Shown piece after piece: positions 26,730-35,534 of a DNA stretch of 64,000 bases (its first letter is position 1; every line of letters starts with the position of its first letter). A model generated the notes under the pieces. It saw only the letters and a program-made list of their open reading frames with translations. It ran no database searches and was not told the origin of the DNA. Source of the DNA: Nostoc sp. UHCC 0302 (GTDB lineage: Bacteria; Cyanobacteriota; Cyanobacteriia; Cyanobacteriales; Nostocaceae); NCBI RefSeq assembly GCF_038096175.1, contig NZ_CP151101.1:1-64000 (forward strand), in the 5' to 3' direction. A program made the translations under genes and the position numbers.

Positions 26730-26888
26730 AACATTGCACTGACTCTAACCACCATTTTAGGATAATTTTCGCTGATTACAGATGTATATGTACTATTTCA
26801 GGCCACGTGCTGCTACCTGAAGTCGAGCGATCACTTATTCAACCGGATTCATCAAACAGGCTATCGCTGGATGAATAGCGCACTTTAC
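26504..26888. repeat. Exact 385-bp direct repeat, copy 1
   Basis: Apparently base-identical with 31238-31622 (offset 4734). It contains most of the frameshifted small gene and about 160 bases beyond its start. Weaker similarity continues rightwards (GATGGTATGCCGCAGA and TGTAAACCA-TGGTTG) across the site where IS copy 2 is inserted in the other copy. Confidence 0.9.
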
Positions 26889-27167
26889 TCTTGGGAGCGA
26901 TAAGCGTTCGCGAAGCGTCTCGTTGGCGCAGCCTCTCGTAGAGAAGAGAAGCTTAAGCATAAAGGCGATCGCACAATTGTCCCTGCGTGGAGTTATTCGG
27001 GACGGTGATGGTATGCCGCAGAAGGGCAAATGTAAACCATTGGTTGCCACGTATCTGGCTGGGTTACATGGGTGATGGTGTTGATACTGGCACTTGACTC
27101 TTGTGTGACGGCAGTTTCAAGAGTTTTCGTTACTTTTGCATAAAACACAAAGCTCTAGCTGAAGAAT
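26889..27167. other. Gene-free stretch with dispersed repeats
   Basis: It holds a small dispersed repeat at about 26903-26960 (GCGTTCGCGAAGCGTCTCG and CTCTCGTAGAGAAGAGAAG) and otherwise only sequence shared loosely with 31623-31680 plus 33014-33130. No gene is seen. Confidence 0.5.
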
Positions 27168-27273
27168 ATTACATACCAAACGAATTATATGTAAACCAAG
27201 GGACAACGCTTAAAAGTCCCGTTATTTAATCTTCCAAGTAAAGCATTGCCCTAGTAGCCCAGGGCAATTTTTT
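27168..27273 (+). ncRNA. Candidate small RNA or terminator region, copy 1
   Basis: A gene-free stretch conserved with 33145-33255. The shared parts are ATTACATACC, TATATGTAAA, and a GGGAC...TAAAAGTCCCGTTATTT stem-loop. Then comes a terminator hairpin (arms ATTGCCCT and AGGGCAAT, 27245-27268) followed by six T on the plus strand. The two terminators have unrelated stem sequence but the same structure and place. It could be a plus-strand small RNA convergent with the beta-helix gene, or simply a bidirectional terminator. Confidence 0.35.
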
Positions 27274-27440
27274 CACTGATGTAACACTAGTGGGTCAAGT
27301 GGCGTGGTCATAGCCATTGTGAAAAACAGGAAAATCTTATCCTGAAAAGGCTTTGCCGATTTTAGCATAGCCTCATTTATGACATTTGACTCACTAGTAG
27401 TTCACCTACGTTGACGCAAGTGTAGCAGGGGAGGGTGAGA

Positions 27441-29312
27441 TTAAAAGGCAAAGTTAACTGATTTGTTTAATGCAGAGGTAGAGACATTCTCAACAGTAAC
27501 TAACTTCACGGCTCGACCCTTGCCAGCAGTACCGTCTGGGTCAATCAAGACAACAGTGTTACTGCCTTGAGAAGCAAACTGTAAGTAACCCTTGGCGATG
27601 GCATTCGTATAGTTCAAACTAGGCAGATTAAAACTTTGGAAAAGTTGACGCAGCACAATCTTATCTGTACTAGATTGAAAGTCTGTGATAGTATCACCTG
27701 CATCCTGAATGCTGGTATAAGTAAACGCGTCAGCACCACTACCACCAGTGAAGGTATCTCTCCCCTTGAAGCCAGTAATAATATCGTCATTACTAGTACC
27801 GATGAGAGTATCTGCTTTAGAAGTACCATTAATGACATTGACTTGTGCCTCATAAGCACCGATGTCTACTCGACCACCAGAGACTCGTACAAAACCTCTT
27901 CCACGTTGGTCATAAGGAACAGGTTCAGTGGTGTTGCCGTCGCTGTCTATATCTATGATGTCAGCCGGGATATCTGCATTATTCCCAGCATTGATAGCTT
28001 TGCTACCAGTGACGAGTGCATGAGTTTTAGTTGCACCGCCATTATCGCGCAGCGTCAGATCCAGCACCTCTGTTATGGGAACGGTTAACTGTTCGCTAGT
28101 ATTGAAGCCTGTAGAACCATTGAGGTTACCAATTAGGTTGTAGCCGTTACTGATGAAGTCGCCTACTACGTCGGGGTTAGTAACGTTAATTGTCCCATTG
28201 TCAGGAGTGTAAAAGTTGCCAGCAATAATGCTGTTATTAACCGTGATAGTGCCATCCTCAATGTATATGCCACCACCACCTATTGCTTCAGATTCATAAA
28301 TAGAAGGGTTGTTGAGAGTAATTGTGCTGTTACTCACTGTCAGAAGACCTTGGAAATTATAAATACCAGCGCCAAGATTTGCTGAGTTGCCGCTGAGAGT
28401 GCTGTTGATTATCGTCAATGTACCACCATTAATGATCCCGCCGCCCTCAGCAGTTGCTGAGTTATCGCTGAGAGTGCTGTTGATTATCGTCAATGTACCA
28501 CCATTACTGATACCGCCGCCGGTTCCATCTGCTGAGTTGTCGCTGATAGTACTATCGCTTAGTGTTAAAATACCATCATTCAAGATACCAGCAGCGAACT
28601 CAGCACCGTTGCCATTAACAGTGCTTTTGTTTATAGTCAACGTACCAGAGGCATTGTAGATGCCACCGCCGAACCTAGCTCCGTTGTTACTGATAGTACT
28701 GTTGTTTAACGTTGCAGTCCCAGAGTTGAAGATACCGCCACTGCCATCGCTACCAATAAACTCACCACCTGAGTTGGACTTGATGTTACTGTTATCCACT
28801 ATCAAAGTGCCACTATTGTAAATGCCTCCAGCACCGTAGTATCCTTGTGACCTGTTGTTGCTGATGGTAGTATCGCTTAACTTGAGAGTGCCAGAGTTGA
28901 AAATGCCACCACCACTTGCAGACTCTGCTATGTTACCGTTGACAATACTATTGCTCAACGTTAAAGTGCCAGAATTAAGAATACCAGCACCCCCAGGAAA
29001 ATCTTCAAAAATATAGCCATTGGCAATAGTCAGTCCAACAATCTCTGCCGTTGTGCCACTATTGATCTCAAAAACACGACTGTTATTATTACCGCTAACA
29101 GTAAGCAAATTTGCACCTGTGCCGTTAATGGTCAGGTCATCTGTAATAGTAAGACTACTACCACCAAGGGTGATGGTATCAGCAATGGAGTCAGCAAACA
29201 CGCCATTAAAATTGAGCAAGTCTTTCCCTGTTAGAGCATTAGCATTTAGTATTGCCTGCCGTAGTGAACCAGTACCGCTATCATTGGTGTTGGTAACGTT
29301 AAATGTAGCCAT
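27441..29312 (-). CDS. Parallel beta-helix repeat protein with RTX-type C-terminus, paralogue 1
   Basis: A 623-residue protein. The N-terminus MATFNVTNTNDSGTGSLRQA is typical of cyanobacterial exported repeat proteins. Residues about 90-370 are short repeats of the form GGGIYNSGTLT(I/L)xNSTISxN, predicted to coil into a right-handed beta-helix, as in polymorphic outer-membrane proteins. About 500-530 contains RTX-like calcium turns (TLIGTSNDDIITGFKGRDTF and GGSGADAF). The last 90 residues resemble a type I secretion target domain (DTITDFQSSTDKIVLRQLF). Likely role: surface adhesin or matrix protein. The C-terminal 130 residues are almost shared with the 739-residue paralogue at 33315-35534. 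No secretion transporter is nearby. Confidence 0.8.
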   Translation of the reverse strand: MATFNVTNTNDSGTGSLRQAILNANALTGKDLLNFNGVFADSIADTITLGGSSLTITDDLTINGTGANLLTVSGNNNSRVFEINSGTTAEIVGLTIANGYIFEDFPGGAGILNSGTLTLSNSIVNGNIAESASGGGIFNSGTLKLSDTTISNNRSQGYYGAGGIYNSGTLIVDNSNIKSNSGGEFIGSDGSGGIFNSGTATLNNSTISNNGARFGGGIYNASGTLTINKSTVNGNGAEFAAGILNDGILTLSDSTISDNSADGTGGGISNGGTLTIINSTLSDNSATAEGGGIINGGTLTIINSTLSGNSANLGAGIYNFQGLLTVSNSTITLNNPSIYESEAIGGGGIYIEDGTITVNNSIIAGNFYTPDNGTINVTNPDVVGDFISNGYNLIGNLNGSTGFNTSEQLTVPITEVLDLTLRDNGGATKTHALVTGSKAINAGNNADIPADIIDIDSDGNTTEPVPYDQRGRGFVRVSGGRVDIGAYEAQVNVINGTSKADTLIGTSNDDIITGFKGRDTFTGGSGADAFTYTSIQDAGDTITDFQSSTDKIVLRQLFQSFNLPSLNYTNAIAKGYLQFASQGSNTVVLIDPDGTAGKGRAVKLVTVENVSTSALNKSVNFAF

Positions 29313-29605
29313 GAATTATGTGACTCCGTTTTTTCTTGGTAAATATGACTCGAAAAAAGCCATCCCTAGCATCTAAAGAAAGATAATTAGAACGCCTTGA
29401 GAATCAGGAACACACGGATTAATAAATACAAGCTAACTAAGAACTATTTAAGACCTTGCTGAAACAGCTTGGCAATTAAATGTATATAAAGACACTCTAA
29501 CGGAATAAATCCTATGATAAAAAATTAAATAAAACAATCTCTCATTAGGTATAAAACAAGTAGCAAATATTCACTTGGTTGAGGAGTTTGACTTGATTTG
29601 AAGAG
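29313..29605. other. Upstream region of beta-helix paralogue 1
   Basis: AT-rich, no gene. A segment around 29530-29585 (AACAATCTCTC, then ACAAGTAGCAAATAT) is shared with 35735-35780 upstream of the second paralogue, so promoter-side DNA was included in the duplication. Confidence 0.5.
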
Positions 29606-29912
29606 GTCATGGTACACTTTTGTCCGCACCTACCCCATCAAACACCGCCACACACTCTCCACTGAACACCTTCTGCCTCCGCCCCCCACAGCGCACCTCC
29701 AGAAACCCCCCTTCCAGTAGTCCTTCACTACTCCCGGTTGCCACTGGCGGGAAGCGAGATTGTAGACTTATACTGAAGTTCCGATTGCCACATCTGCGCT
29801 CGCTTTTACATTTTCCCATCCGGGAGTCAGATAGTCGTAGCTCTTAACTCTACCCAGTAGTTCAGGGATGGTCAAATGCGGGCGTAGTAGATTTGACTTA
29901 AGTAAGGGTAAG
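29606..29912 (-). pseudogene. Remnant of the DUF488-gene C-terminal domain
   Basis: This stretch aligns base by base with 42985-43255, the 3' third of the DUF488 gene. Readable blocks on the minus strand include SYDYL-like, EVRCGGRRQKVFSGE and AVFDGV. Frames are broken by indels and no start exists. It shows that the C-terminal half of that protein has been copied or moved as a unit. The piece lies between the two beta-helix blocks. Confidence 0.7.
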
Positions 29913-30061
29913 GGTACTGTGATTGTAAGTACTCATTACTTTATCTATAGTTGCTTTGGTGGTCTTTGGAAGTTACGCCAAAGCAGTAAGGTGGGTACAA
30001 CCGCACCTCAACTGTCTGCTAAACTCTGGTTCTAGGGAACTCAGATATCTAAATATTAATA

Positions 30062-30694
30062 ATGTCGTTAATTTCAAATACATTAGCAACCTTCGTGGCT
30101 CTTTTCCCAATCGCTAATCCAATAGGTGCAGTTCCGGTTTTTTACAGCTTAACAGCAACGGAAACATCATTTGGGCGTCATCAGCAGGCGAAACAAACTG
30201 CCACAAATGTAGTTTTAATTTTAGCTGTGTTTTTAGTAGCTGGCAGATGGATACTAGAATTTTTTGGAATTTCACTAAATGTGTTGAGGCTAGCAGGAGG
30301 ATTACTGGTTGCCCATACAGCGTGGGAAATGGTTACAGTTCGTCAACGACTAACTGCATCAGAAAATGATGAGGCTATGGAGAAAGAGGATATTTCTTTT
30401 ACACCAATGGCAGTGCCGTTGATCAGCGGCCCTGGAGCAATTGGGGTAGTAACGAGTTTATCGATTAGCTTTAATCATTGGGTAGAGTATCTAGAATCTT
30501 TGATGGGAATAGTTTTAATCGGGATAAGCCTTTACTTGTGCCTTGTCTTAGGAGAACCACTGATTAAGAGATTAGGAAAAAATGGTGTAGGAGCCTTAAA
30601 TCGAGTTTTTGGTTTTTTCATCCTAGCAATTGGTGTGCGGTTTATTGCTGATGGCTCTATTTCATTGTTGAAAGAGGCGTTTCCTGTCAAATGA
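30062..30694 (+). CDS. MarC/YchE family integral membrane protein
   Basis: A 210-residue inner-membrane protein with about six hydrophobic segments. Family marks are FVALFPIANPIGAVPVFYSL near the N-terminus, LAGGLLVAHTAWEMV at about 77-91, and PMAVPLISGPGAIGVVTSLS at about 116-135, where the Gly-Pro-Gly turn is typical. MarC proteins were once linked to antibiotic resistance, but their transported substrate remains unknown. Length is normal for the family. It is a stand-alone plus-strand gene placed between the two beta-helix blocks, so it may be the original resident gene that the duplication bracketed. The preceding 150 bases should hold its promoter, but I see no strong boxes. Confidence 0.9.
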   Translation: MSLISNTLATFVALFPIANPIGAVPVFYSLTATETSFGRHQQAKQTATNVVLILAVFLVAGRWILEFFGISLNVLRLAGGLLVAHTAWEMVTVRQRLTASENDEAMEKEDISFTPMAVPLISGPGAIGVVTSLSISFNHWVEYLESLMGIVLIGISLYLCLVLGEPLIKRLGKNGVGALNRVFGFFILAIGVRFIADGSISLLKEAFPVK

Positions 30695-31230
30695 AATAAT
30701 CTTTACTCTTAACTTGTTAAGAAGAAAATTGCATCTGGTCAAAACAAGCCAAACGGGTTAACGGCGAGTTTAACTTCAGCGGCTCACGACGTACCCGCCC
30801 GCCGCAGGTATCGTCTGTCATTTGGGGAGAAACTAGTGCCTGAAAGTCTTTTTGAGCTTTACTTTTGGGTTTTTGGCTACAAATTTTAGTTTCTATTAGA
30901 AAAGAAAAGCTCAAAACTTAATTAAATAAAAGTTCCAGCGTTTCGCTACGATTATTGTTTTCCGGAAGTGACAAAACAGGGATAAGCTAAATGTTGATAA
31001 ATCAAGCATTGGTTATTATATACTCTGCTAAGTGAATAACTTGGTAGAGTATTTTTGTGAGAGTGCGTTTACCATGAGCGATAAGCTCTAGCTTTTGCAT
31101 GAAGGCGATCGCTTCTCCCCTACCCTTGCCACAACCGCCCTCTACAGCCCGCGATTGCAACCTTGCGGGTGATGCGCTTGTCCGGCAAATGGGAACCATT
31201 GGTTCCCAAAATCTGACTGATGGTGTCTAG
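30695..31230. other. Gene-free stretch between marC-like gene and repeat
   Basis: It contains a dispersed-repeat-like piece at about 30785-30815 (CCCGCCCGCCGCAGG) and low-complexity AT-rich DNA. Short open frames here have no protein-like character. A fragment from about 31205 resembles 13145-13170 next to the other relative of the small repeated gene. Confidence 0.5.
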
Positions 31231-31463
31231 TTAAGCAGCTTGAGACTGGTTCAACTGCTGCAACCCTCATGATAATTCTCTCCCTCTGGTTAGCACTCAC
31301 TTTGACACTAGCGACCTTCAGCGTTTGCCTGGGAAATATCTCTCGTAAATCCGCCAGCCGGAGCGAAATTCTCACACGCTTCCAGACACTCAACGATGTA
31401 GTCGATTGAGTCGATGGCTAACGATTCCTTCGTCGCGTCTAAGGTACAGATATGGTGGTTCAT
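31231..31463 (-). pseudogene. Frameshifted small gene, second exact copy
   Basis: Same as 26497-26729: start codon at 31463 (MNHHICTLDATKESLAIDSI), two frame breaks, end LQQLNQSQAA at 31231. Because both copies carry the same frameshifts, the gene was already dead before the repeat was duplicated. Confidence 0.6.
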
Positions 31464-31622
31464 AACATTGCACTGACTCTAACCACCATTTTAGGATAAT
31501 TTTCGCTGATTACAGATGTATATGTACTATTTCAGGCCACGTGCTGCTACCTGAAGTCGAGCGATCACTTATTCAACCGGATTCATCAAACAGGCTATCG
31601 CTGGATGAATAGCGCACTTTAC
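31238..31622. repeat. Exact 385-bp direct repeat, copy 2
   Basis: Matches 26504-26888 without visible differences. It lies 59 bases left of the IS4-like element; related sequence continues on both sides of that element, so the IS entered after the duplication. Confidence 0.9.
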
Positions 31623-31780
31623 AAGCAGAGCGATCGCCCCTGTGTGGAGTTATTCTCTTCGATGATGGTATGCCGCAGAGCTTGAGGGGGGACAATATAC
31701 CCTGAAATAGGTACAGGGCAAAGAGTATAGCAATTTGTGGTAAAACAAAAAGAGCATTCATTCGCAATAAGTTCTATTTA

Positions 31781-32983
31781 ATGATAATATTACCTGAATT
31801 CTACGAGACACACCTCAAGCGATCACTTGGACGTACTGAATACTTATTACTAAAACTCCTCATCTATTTATTACAATCTATTAAAACTGTTAGCCTTGAG
31901 GCGCTAGCAACTGCTTTACCCATACCAATACTATTTGAAAGTAGAAGGAAAAGAATTCAGCGATTTTTATCTTTAAATTACATCAATGTTGAAGAAATTT
32001 GGTTCCCAATTATTAAAAGCTGGTTAGAAATATATTTCCCCTTAAATGAAGTTATTTATTTAGTAATTGACCGGACTAACTGGGGGTGTATTAATCTGTT
32101 AATGATTAGTGTGGTTTGGGATAAAAGGTCTATTCCAATATATTTTAAGCTATTAGACAAATTGGGTTCAAGCAATTTTGATGAACAAGAAGCAGTATTC
32201 AAAAAAGCATTGCCGCTTTTTAATAATTATAAAACTGTAGTGTTAGGAGACCGTGAATTTTGTTCTATAAAGCTGGCTAATTGGCTGACAGAGCAGAAAG
32301 TATATTTCTGTTTGCGCTTAAAAAAAGATGCATTTATAGAAATAGAACCGGAAATTTGGTTGCAATTAAAAAATTCAGGTTTAGCACCTGGACTTTCTTT
32401 CTTTTATCAAGGTATTAAATATACAAAGTCTACAGGATTTATTAGCTTTAATCTTGCTAGTAAATGGAAACGTAAACGTTTTGGAGTTGCGCCGGAGGAG
32501 GGCTGGTTTATCCTAACTAATTTAGATAGCTTAGATTCGGCTATTAAGGCTTATAAACAACGTTTTGATATTGAAGAGATGTTTAGAGATTTTAAGAGCG
32601 GTGGATATAACTTAGAAGATACTAATGTATCAGGTCAACGCTTAATTTCTCTAATATTATTAATCTCACTCGCATATACGGCTGCAACTATATCTGGTCA
32701 AAAAATTAAACGTATGGGTGTCCAAAAATATGTCGGCCGAATAAAAGAATCTGGGCGCACAGTTCGCCGTCATAGTAGTTTTTATATTGGATTATATGGT
32801 GAGACAGCGCTGCGGGAGGGTTTCCCTCCGCAGGCGACTGCGAACCCGAAGGGATCTAACTGGGTCGATTTCATGGAAAATTCTTATGACTTGGTGGCTG
32901 AGTTAATGAGACTAGCTCCTAATAAGCGTAAGTATTATCAACAAGGAGAAAGGGCTATGAGGCTTATTTTATCTGCATCCTAG
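31781..32983 (+). CDS. IS4-like DDE transposase, copy 2 with in-frame 18-residue insert
   Basis: A 400-residue transposase with the same triad as copy 1 (VIDRTNW, VLGDREF, YKQRFDIEEMF). It begins at MIILPEFYETHL; the 22 upstream codons of copy 1 are still open here but lack the ATG (AGG instead). After GLYG it carries 18 extra residues (ETALREGFPPQATANPKG region) that copy 1 lacks. They come from a 54-base palindromic dispersed repeat that preserves the frame. The insert lies C-terminal to the Glu box, so activity may be kept, but this is not certain. Confidence 0.88.
   Translation: MIILPEFYETHLKRSLGRTEYLLLKLLIYLLQSIKTVSLEALATALPIPILFESRRKRIQRFLSLNYINVEEIWFPIIKSWLEIYFPLNEVIYLVIDRTNWGCINLLMISVVWDKRSIPIYFKLLDKLGSSNFDEQEAVFKKALPLFNNYKTVVLGDREFCSIKLANWLTEQKVYFCLRLKKDAFIEIEPEIWLQLKNSGLAPGLSFFYQGIKYTKSTGFISFNLASKWKRKRFGVAPEEGWFILTNLDSLDSAIKAYKQRFDIEEMFRDFKSGGYNLEDTNVSGQRLISLILLISLAYTAATISGQKIKRMGVQKYVGRIKESGRTVRRHSSFYIGLYGETALREGFPPQATANPKGSNWVDFMENSYDLVAELMRLAPNKRKYYQQGERAMRLILSAS
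32800..32853. repeat. 54-bp small dispersed repeat inserted in frame in a transposase
   Basis: Relative to copy 1, exactly 54 bases are added between the codons for GLYG and SNWVDF. The insert is rich in complementary pieces (GCGGGAGGGTTTCCCTCCGC), so it can fold into a hairpin. The boundaries are uncertain by 2-3 bases because the target shares GG. Confidence 0.9.
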
Positions 32984-33144
32984 CTCTTTTTGTCCCCCCT
33001 CAAGGCCGCAGAGTGACGAATGTAAACCAATGGTTGTCACACATTCAGCCGAAGGTATTGCATTAGGCTACTGCCGTTATATGATGCCAGGTTCAAAATT
33101 TTTTGCCACCTGTCCGGAAAGTTTAAAACTATAGCTGTATCCCA

Positions 33145-33255
33145 TTACATACCGAATCTACTATATGTAAAGTCAGGGACGACAGCCTAAAAGTCCCGTT
33201 ATTTAATCTCCACTACTCAAAACTGCTCTGGTACAAATACCAGAGCAGTTTTTTT
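33145..33255 (+). ncRNA. Candidate small RNA or terminator region, copy 2
   Basis: Counterpart of 27168-27273. It has the conserved CATTACATACC, CTATATGTAAA, AGGGACGAC...TAAAAGTCCCG and a very strong terminator: 13-bp arms AACTGCTCTGGTA/TACCAGAGCAGTT (33221-33250), CAAA loop, then TTTTT on the plus strand. On the minus strand the same hairpin is followed by TTTTGAG, so it could also end the beta-helix gene 60 bases away. The alternative reading is a bidirectional terminator. Confidence 0.4.
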
Positions 33256-33314
33256 ACTGACGTAACATTATTTTTTCACTTACGTTCATGCAAGCGTACC
33301 AGGGGAGGGTAAGA

Positions 33315-35534
33315 TTAAAAGGCAAAGTTAACTGATTTGTTTAATGCAGAGGTAGAAACATTCTCAACAGTAACTAACTTCACGGCTCGACCAGAACCCG
33401 CAGTACCATCTGGGTCAATCAAGACCACAGTATTACTGCCTTGGGGAGCAAATTGTAAGTAGCCGCCAGCGATCGCACTGGTATAATCCAAATTGCTGAG
33501 ATTTAAATTTCCGAACAGTTTGCGTAAAACAATCTGATCAGTACTAGACTCAAAATCAGTAATGGTATCGCCTAAGTCCTGGATACGGGAGTAGACAAAT
33601 GAGTCTGCACCACCGTTGCCAATTAATATATCTCTGCCACGTAAGCCAGTGATGATGTCGTTGTTATTAGTGCCAAAAAGAGTGTCGTCATTATTAGTGC
33701 CATCAATCACATACGCTTGTAGCTCGTAAGCCCCAATGTCAACTGTAAAGTTAAAAATCCGATTAAAGCCAGCACCACGTTGATCGTAGGGGATGAATTC
33801 AGTAACGTTGCCGTTACCATCCCTGTCTGTAGTATCAGCCGGGATATCTGCATTCAGTCCGGCGTTAATGGCTAGACTACCAACGACGAGGGCATGGGTT
33901 TTGGTTGCACCGCCGTTATCTCGCAAGATGGTATCCAGCACGTCGGTAAGCGGAACGTTTAGCTGTTCACTGCTGTTAAAGCCTGTACTACCACTCAAAT
34001 TCCCAATCAAGTTAAATCTATTAGTGATAAAACTTCCCGCAACATCAGAAGAAGTAGCATTAGCTGAGACATTGCTGGGATTGTCAAAATTCCCGGCAAT
34101 AATACTGTTTTTAATAGTAGCAGTTCCTTCTTGGGTGTTGTAGATGCCGCCACCCCCTCCTAAATTACTAGAGTTTTTGAGGATGGTACTGTTAACTACA
34201 GCCAGGATACCTTGATTATAAATACCACCCCCATAATCTGCTGCTTCATTGCTGCTAATAGTACTGTTAATTACCGTTGCAATACCATCATTGCTGATGC
34301 CTGAGCCATACGATGCTAAGTTATTGTTGATGGTGCTATTGTTTATCGTTAAAGTAGCTGAGACATCATTGTATATACCACCGCCATTGAATGCTGAGTT
34401 ATTCCTGATGGTACTATTGTTTATCGTCAAGGTAGCAGACTGACGACTATTGTATATGCCACCACCAGTTTGTGTACCGGAAGAGTAGCTACCATTGTTG
34501 CTGATGGTGCTATTGTTCACCGTCAAAATACTAGTGTTGAAGATGCCGGCTGCTACCTCTGTGAGATTGCCATCAATAGTGGTATTGTTTAGCGTGAAAG
34601 TGCCGTCATTATAAATACCGCCGCCGATCTCTGCACGATTGTTACTAATGGTGCTGTTGCTCACTACTGCGTTGCCAGAGTTATAGATGCCGCCAGTGCC
34701 ACTATAACGATAAACGCCTCCACGATTGCTATTAATAATACTATCGGTGACTATTAATTTACCAGTGTTATAGATGCCGCCAGCATCACCGTATTCGTCT
34801 GTACTATTGTTACTGATGGTACTAAAACTTATGCTGAGAGTTCCATCGTTATAAATTCCTCCGCCTTGACCTGCTGTATTGTCATTGATGGTGCTGTTGT
34901 TTACTATAGCGTTGCCAGAGTTATAAATTCCTCCGCCTTGACCTGCTGTATTGTCATTGATGGTGCTGTTGTTTACTATAGCGTTGCCAGAGTTATAAAT
35001 TCCACTACCTTCATTTGCTGTGAAGAAGCTATTGTTTACTATGAGACTACCAGCATTATAAATGCCTGAGCCAGTGAATGAGAAGTTATTAATGATGCTG
35101 CTGTTACTGACACTGAGAGTGCCAAGATTATAAATTCCACCTTCATAGTATGTTAGATTGTCGCCGATAATGCTATTGACTAGATTCAAAGTACCCCTGT
35201 TGAGAATACCTGCTCCTAAACCATCGCTAGCACTATAACCATTAGCGATCCTTAACCCAATAATGTCAACATTTGCACCACTAGTGATTTCAAAAACACG
35301 ACTACTATTGTTACCGCTCACTGTCAGTTTAGATGCATCAGGAGCGTCAATAGCAAGATTATCTGTAATTTGAAGACTACTACTACCTAGAGTAATGGTA
35401 TGAGCTAAGTCCTGAGCGAACAATCCAGCAAAATTAATAACATCGAATCCTGATAAAGCGTTGGCGTCATTAATCGCTTGGCGCAAGGAACCAGTCCCGC
35501 TATCGTTGGTATTACTAACGCTAAATATAGCCAT
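33315..35534 (-). CDS. Parallel beta-helix repeat protein with RTX-type C-terminus, paralogue 2
   Basis: A 739-residue paralogue of 27441-29312 and larger by extra repeat units. It starts MAIFSVSNTNDSGTGSLRQA. Residues about 100-480 are repeats such as GGGIYNSGNAIVNNSTINDN; one 22-residue unit is repeated back to back without change (DNA at about 34866-35000). C-terminal calcium turns (DDTLFGTNNNDIITGLRGRD and GNGGADSFVYS) and the secretion-type end (VENVSTSALNKSVNFAF, identical in both) follow. A surface or extracellular role is inferred from family features. The repeats between the two paralogues have diverged more than the ends, as expected for rapidly changing surface proteins. Confidence 0.8.
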   Translation of the reverse strand: MAIFSVSNTNDSGTGSLRQAINDANALSGFDVINFAGLFAQDLAHTITLGSSSLQITDNLAIDAPDASKLTVSGNNSSRVFEITSGANVDIIGLRIANGYSASDGLGAGILNRGTLNLVNSIIGDNLTYYEGGIYNLGTLSVSNSSIINNFSFTGSGIYNAGSLIVNNSFFTANEGSGIYNSGNAIVNNSTINDNTAGQGGGIYNSGNAIVNNSTINDNTAGQGGGIYNDGTLSISFSTISNNSTDEYGDAGGIYNTGKLIVTDSIINSNRGGVYRYSGTGGIYNSGNAVVSNSTISNNRAEIGGGIYNDGTFTLNNTTIDGNLTEVAAGIFNTSILTVNNSTISNNGSYSSGTQTGGGIYNSRQSATLTINNSTIRNNSAFNGGGIYNDVSATLTINNSTINNNLASYGSGISNDGIATVINSTISSNEAADYGGGIYNQGILAVVNSTILKNSSNLGGGGGIYNTQEGTATIKNSIIAGNFDNPSNVSANATSSDVAGSFITNRFNLIGNLSGSTGFNSSEQLNVPLTDVLDTILRDNGGATKTHALVVGSLAINAGLNADIPADTTDRDGNGNVTEFIPYDQRGAGFNRIFNFTVDIGAYELQAYVIDGTNNDDTLFGTNNNDIITGLRGRDILIGNGGADSFVYSRIQDLGDTITDFESSTDQIVLRKLFGNLNLSNLDYTSAIAGGYLQFAPQGSNTVVLIDPDGTAGSGRAVKLVTVENVSTSALNKSVNFAF

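Larger units (their letters stand above)
31681..33004 (+). mobile_element. IS4-like insertion sequence, copy 2
   Basis: A 1324-bp element with ends CTTGAGGGGGGACAA (31681-31695) and TTGTCCCCCCTCAAG (32990-33004), flanked by a perfect 9-bp target duplication. It is 54 bases longer than copy 1, entirely explained by one dispersed-repeat insertion inside the transposase. The left terminal region has drifted (AATATACCCTGAAATAGG) compared with copy 1. Confidence 0.92.
31672..33013. repeat. 9-bp target-site duplication of IS copy 2
   Basis: GCCGCAGAG stands at 31672-31680 immediately left of the element and again at 33005-33013 immediately right. The uninterrupted version (ATGCCGCAGA followed by related downstream sequence) is seen near 27012-27022. 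Confidence 0.9.

Noticed and set aside
29607-29847. Open frames of 70 and 75 codons on both strands
   Set aside because: The DNA aligns with the 3' part of the DUF488 gene and is a frame-broken remnant.
30717-30914. 65-codon minus-strand frame after the MarC-type gene
   Set aside because: It runs through a dispersed repeat, lacks a ribosome site and has no protein-like pattern.
34866-35069. Repeated units resembling a CRISPR array
   Set aside because: The repeats lie inside the beta-helix gene, are contiguous without unique spacers, and encode GGGIYNSG-type protein repeats.
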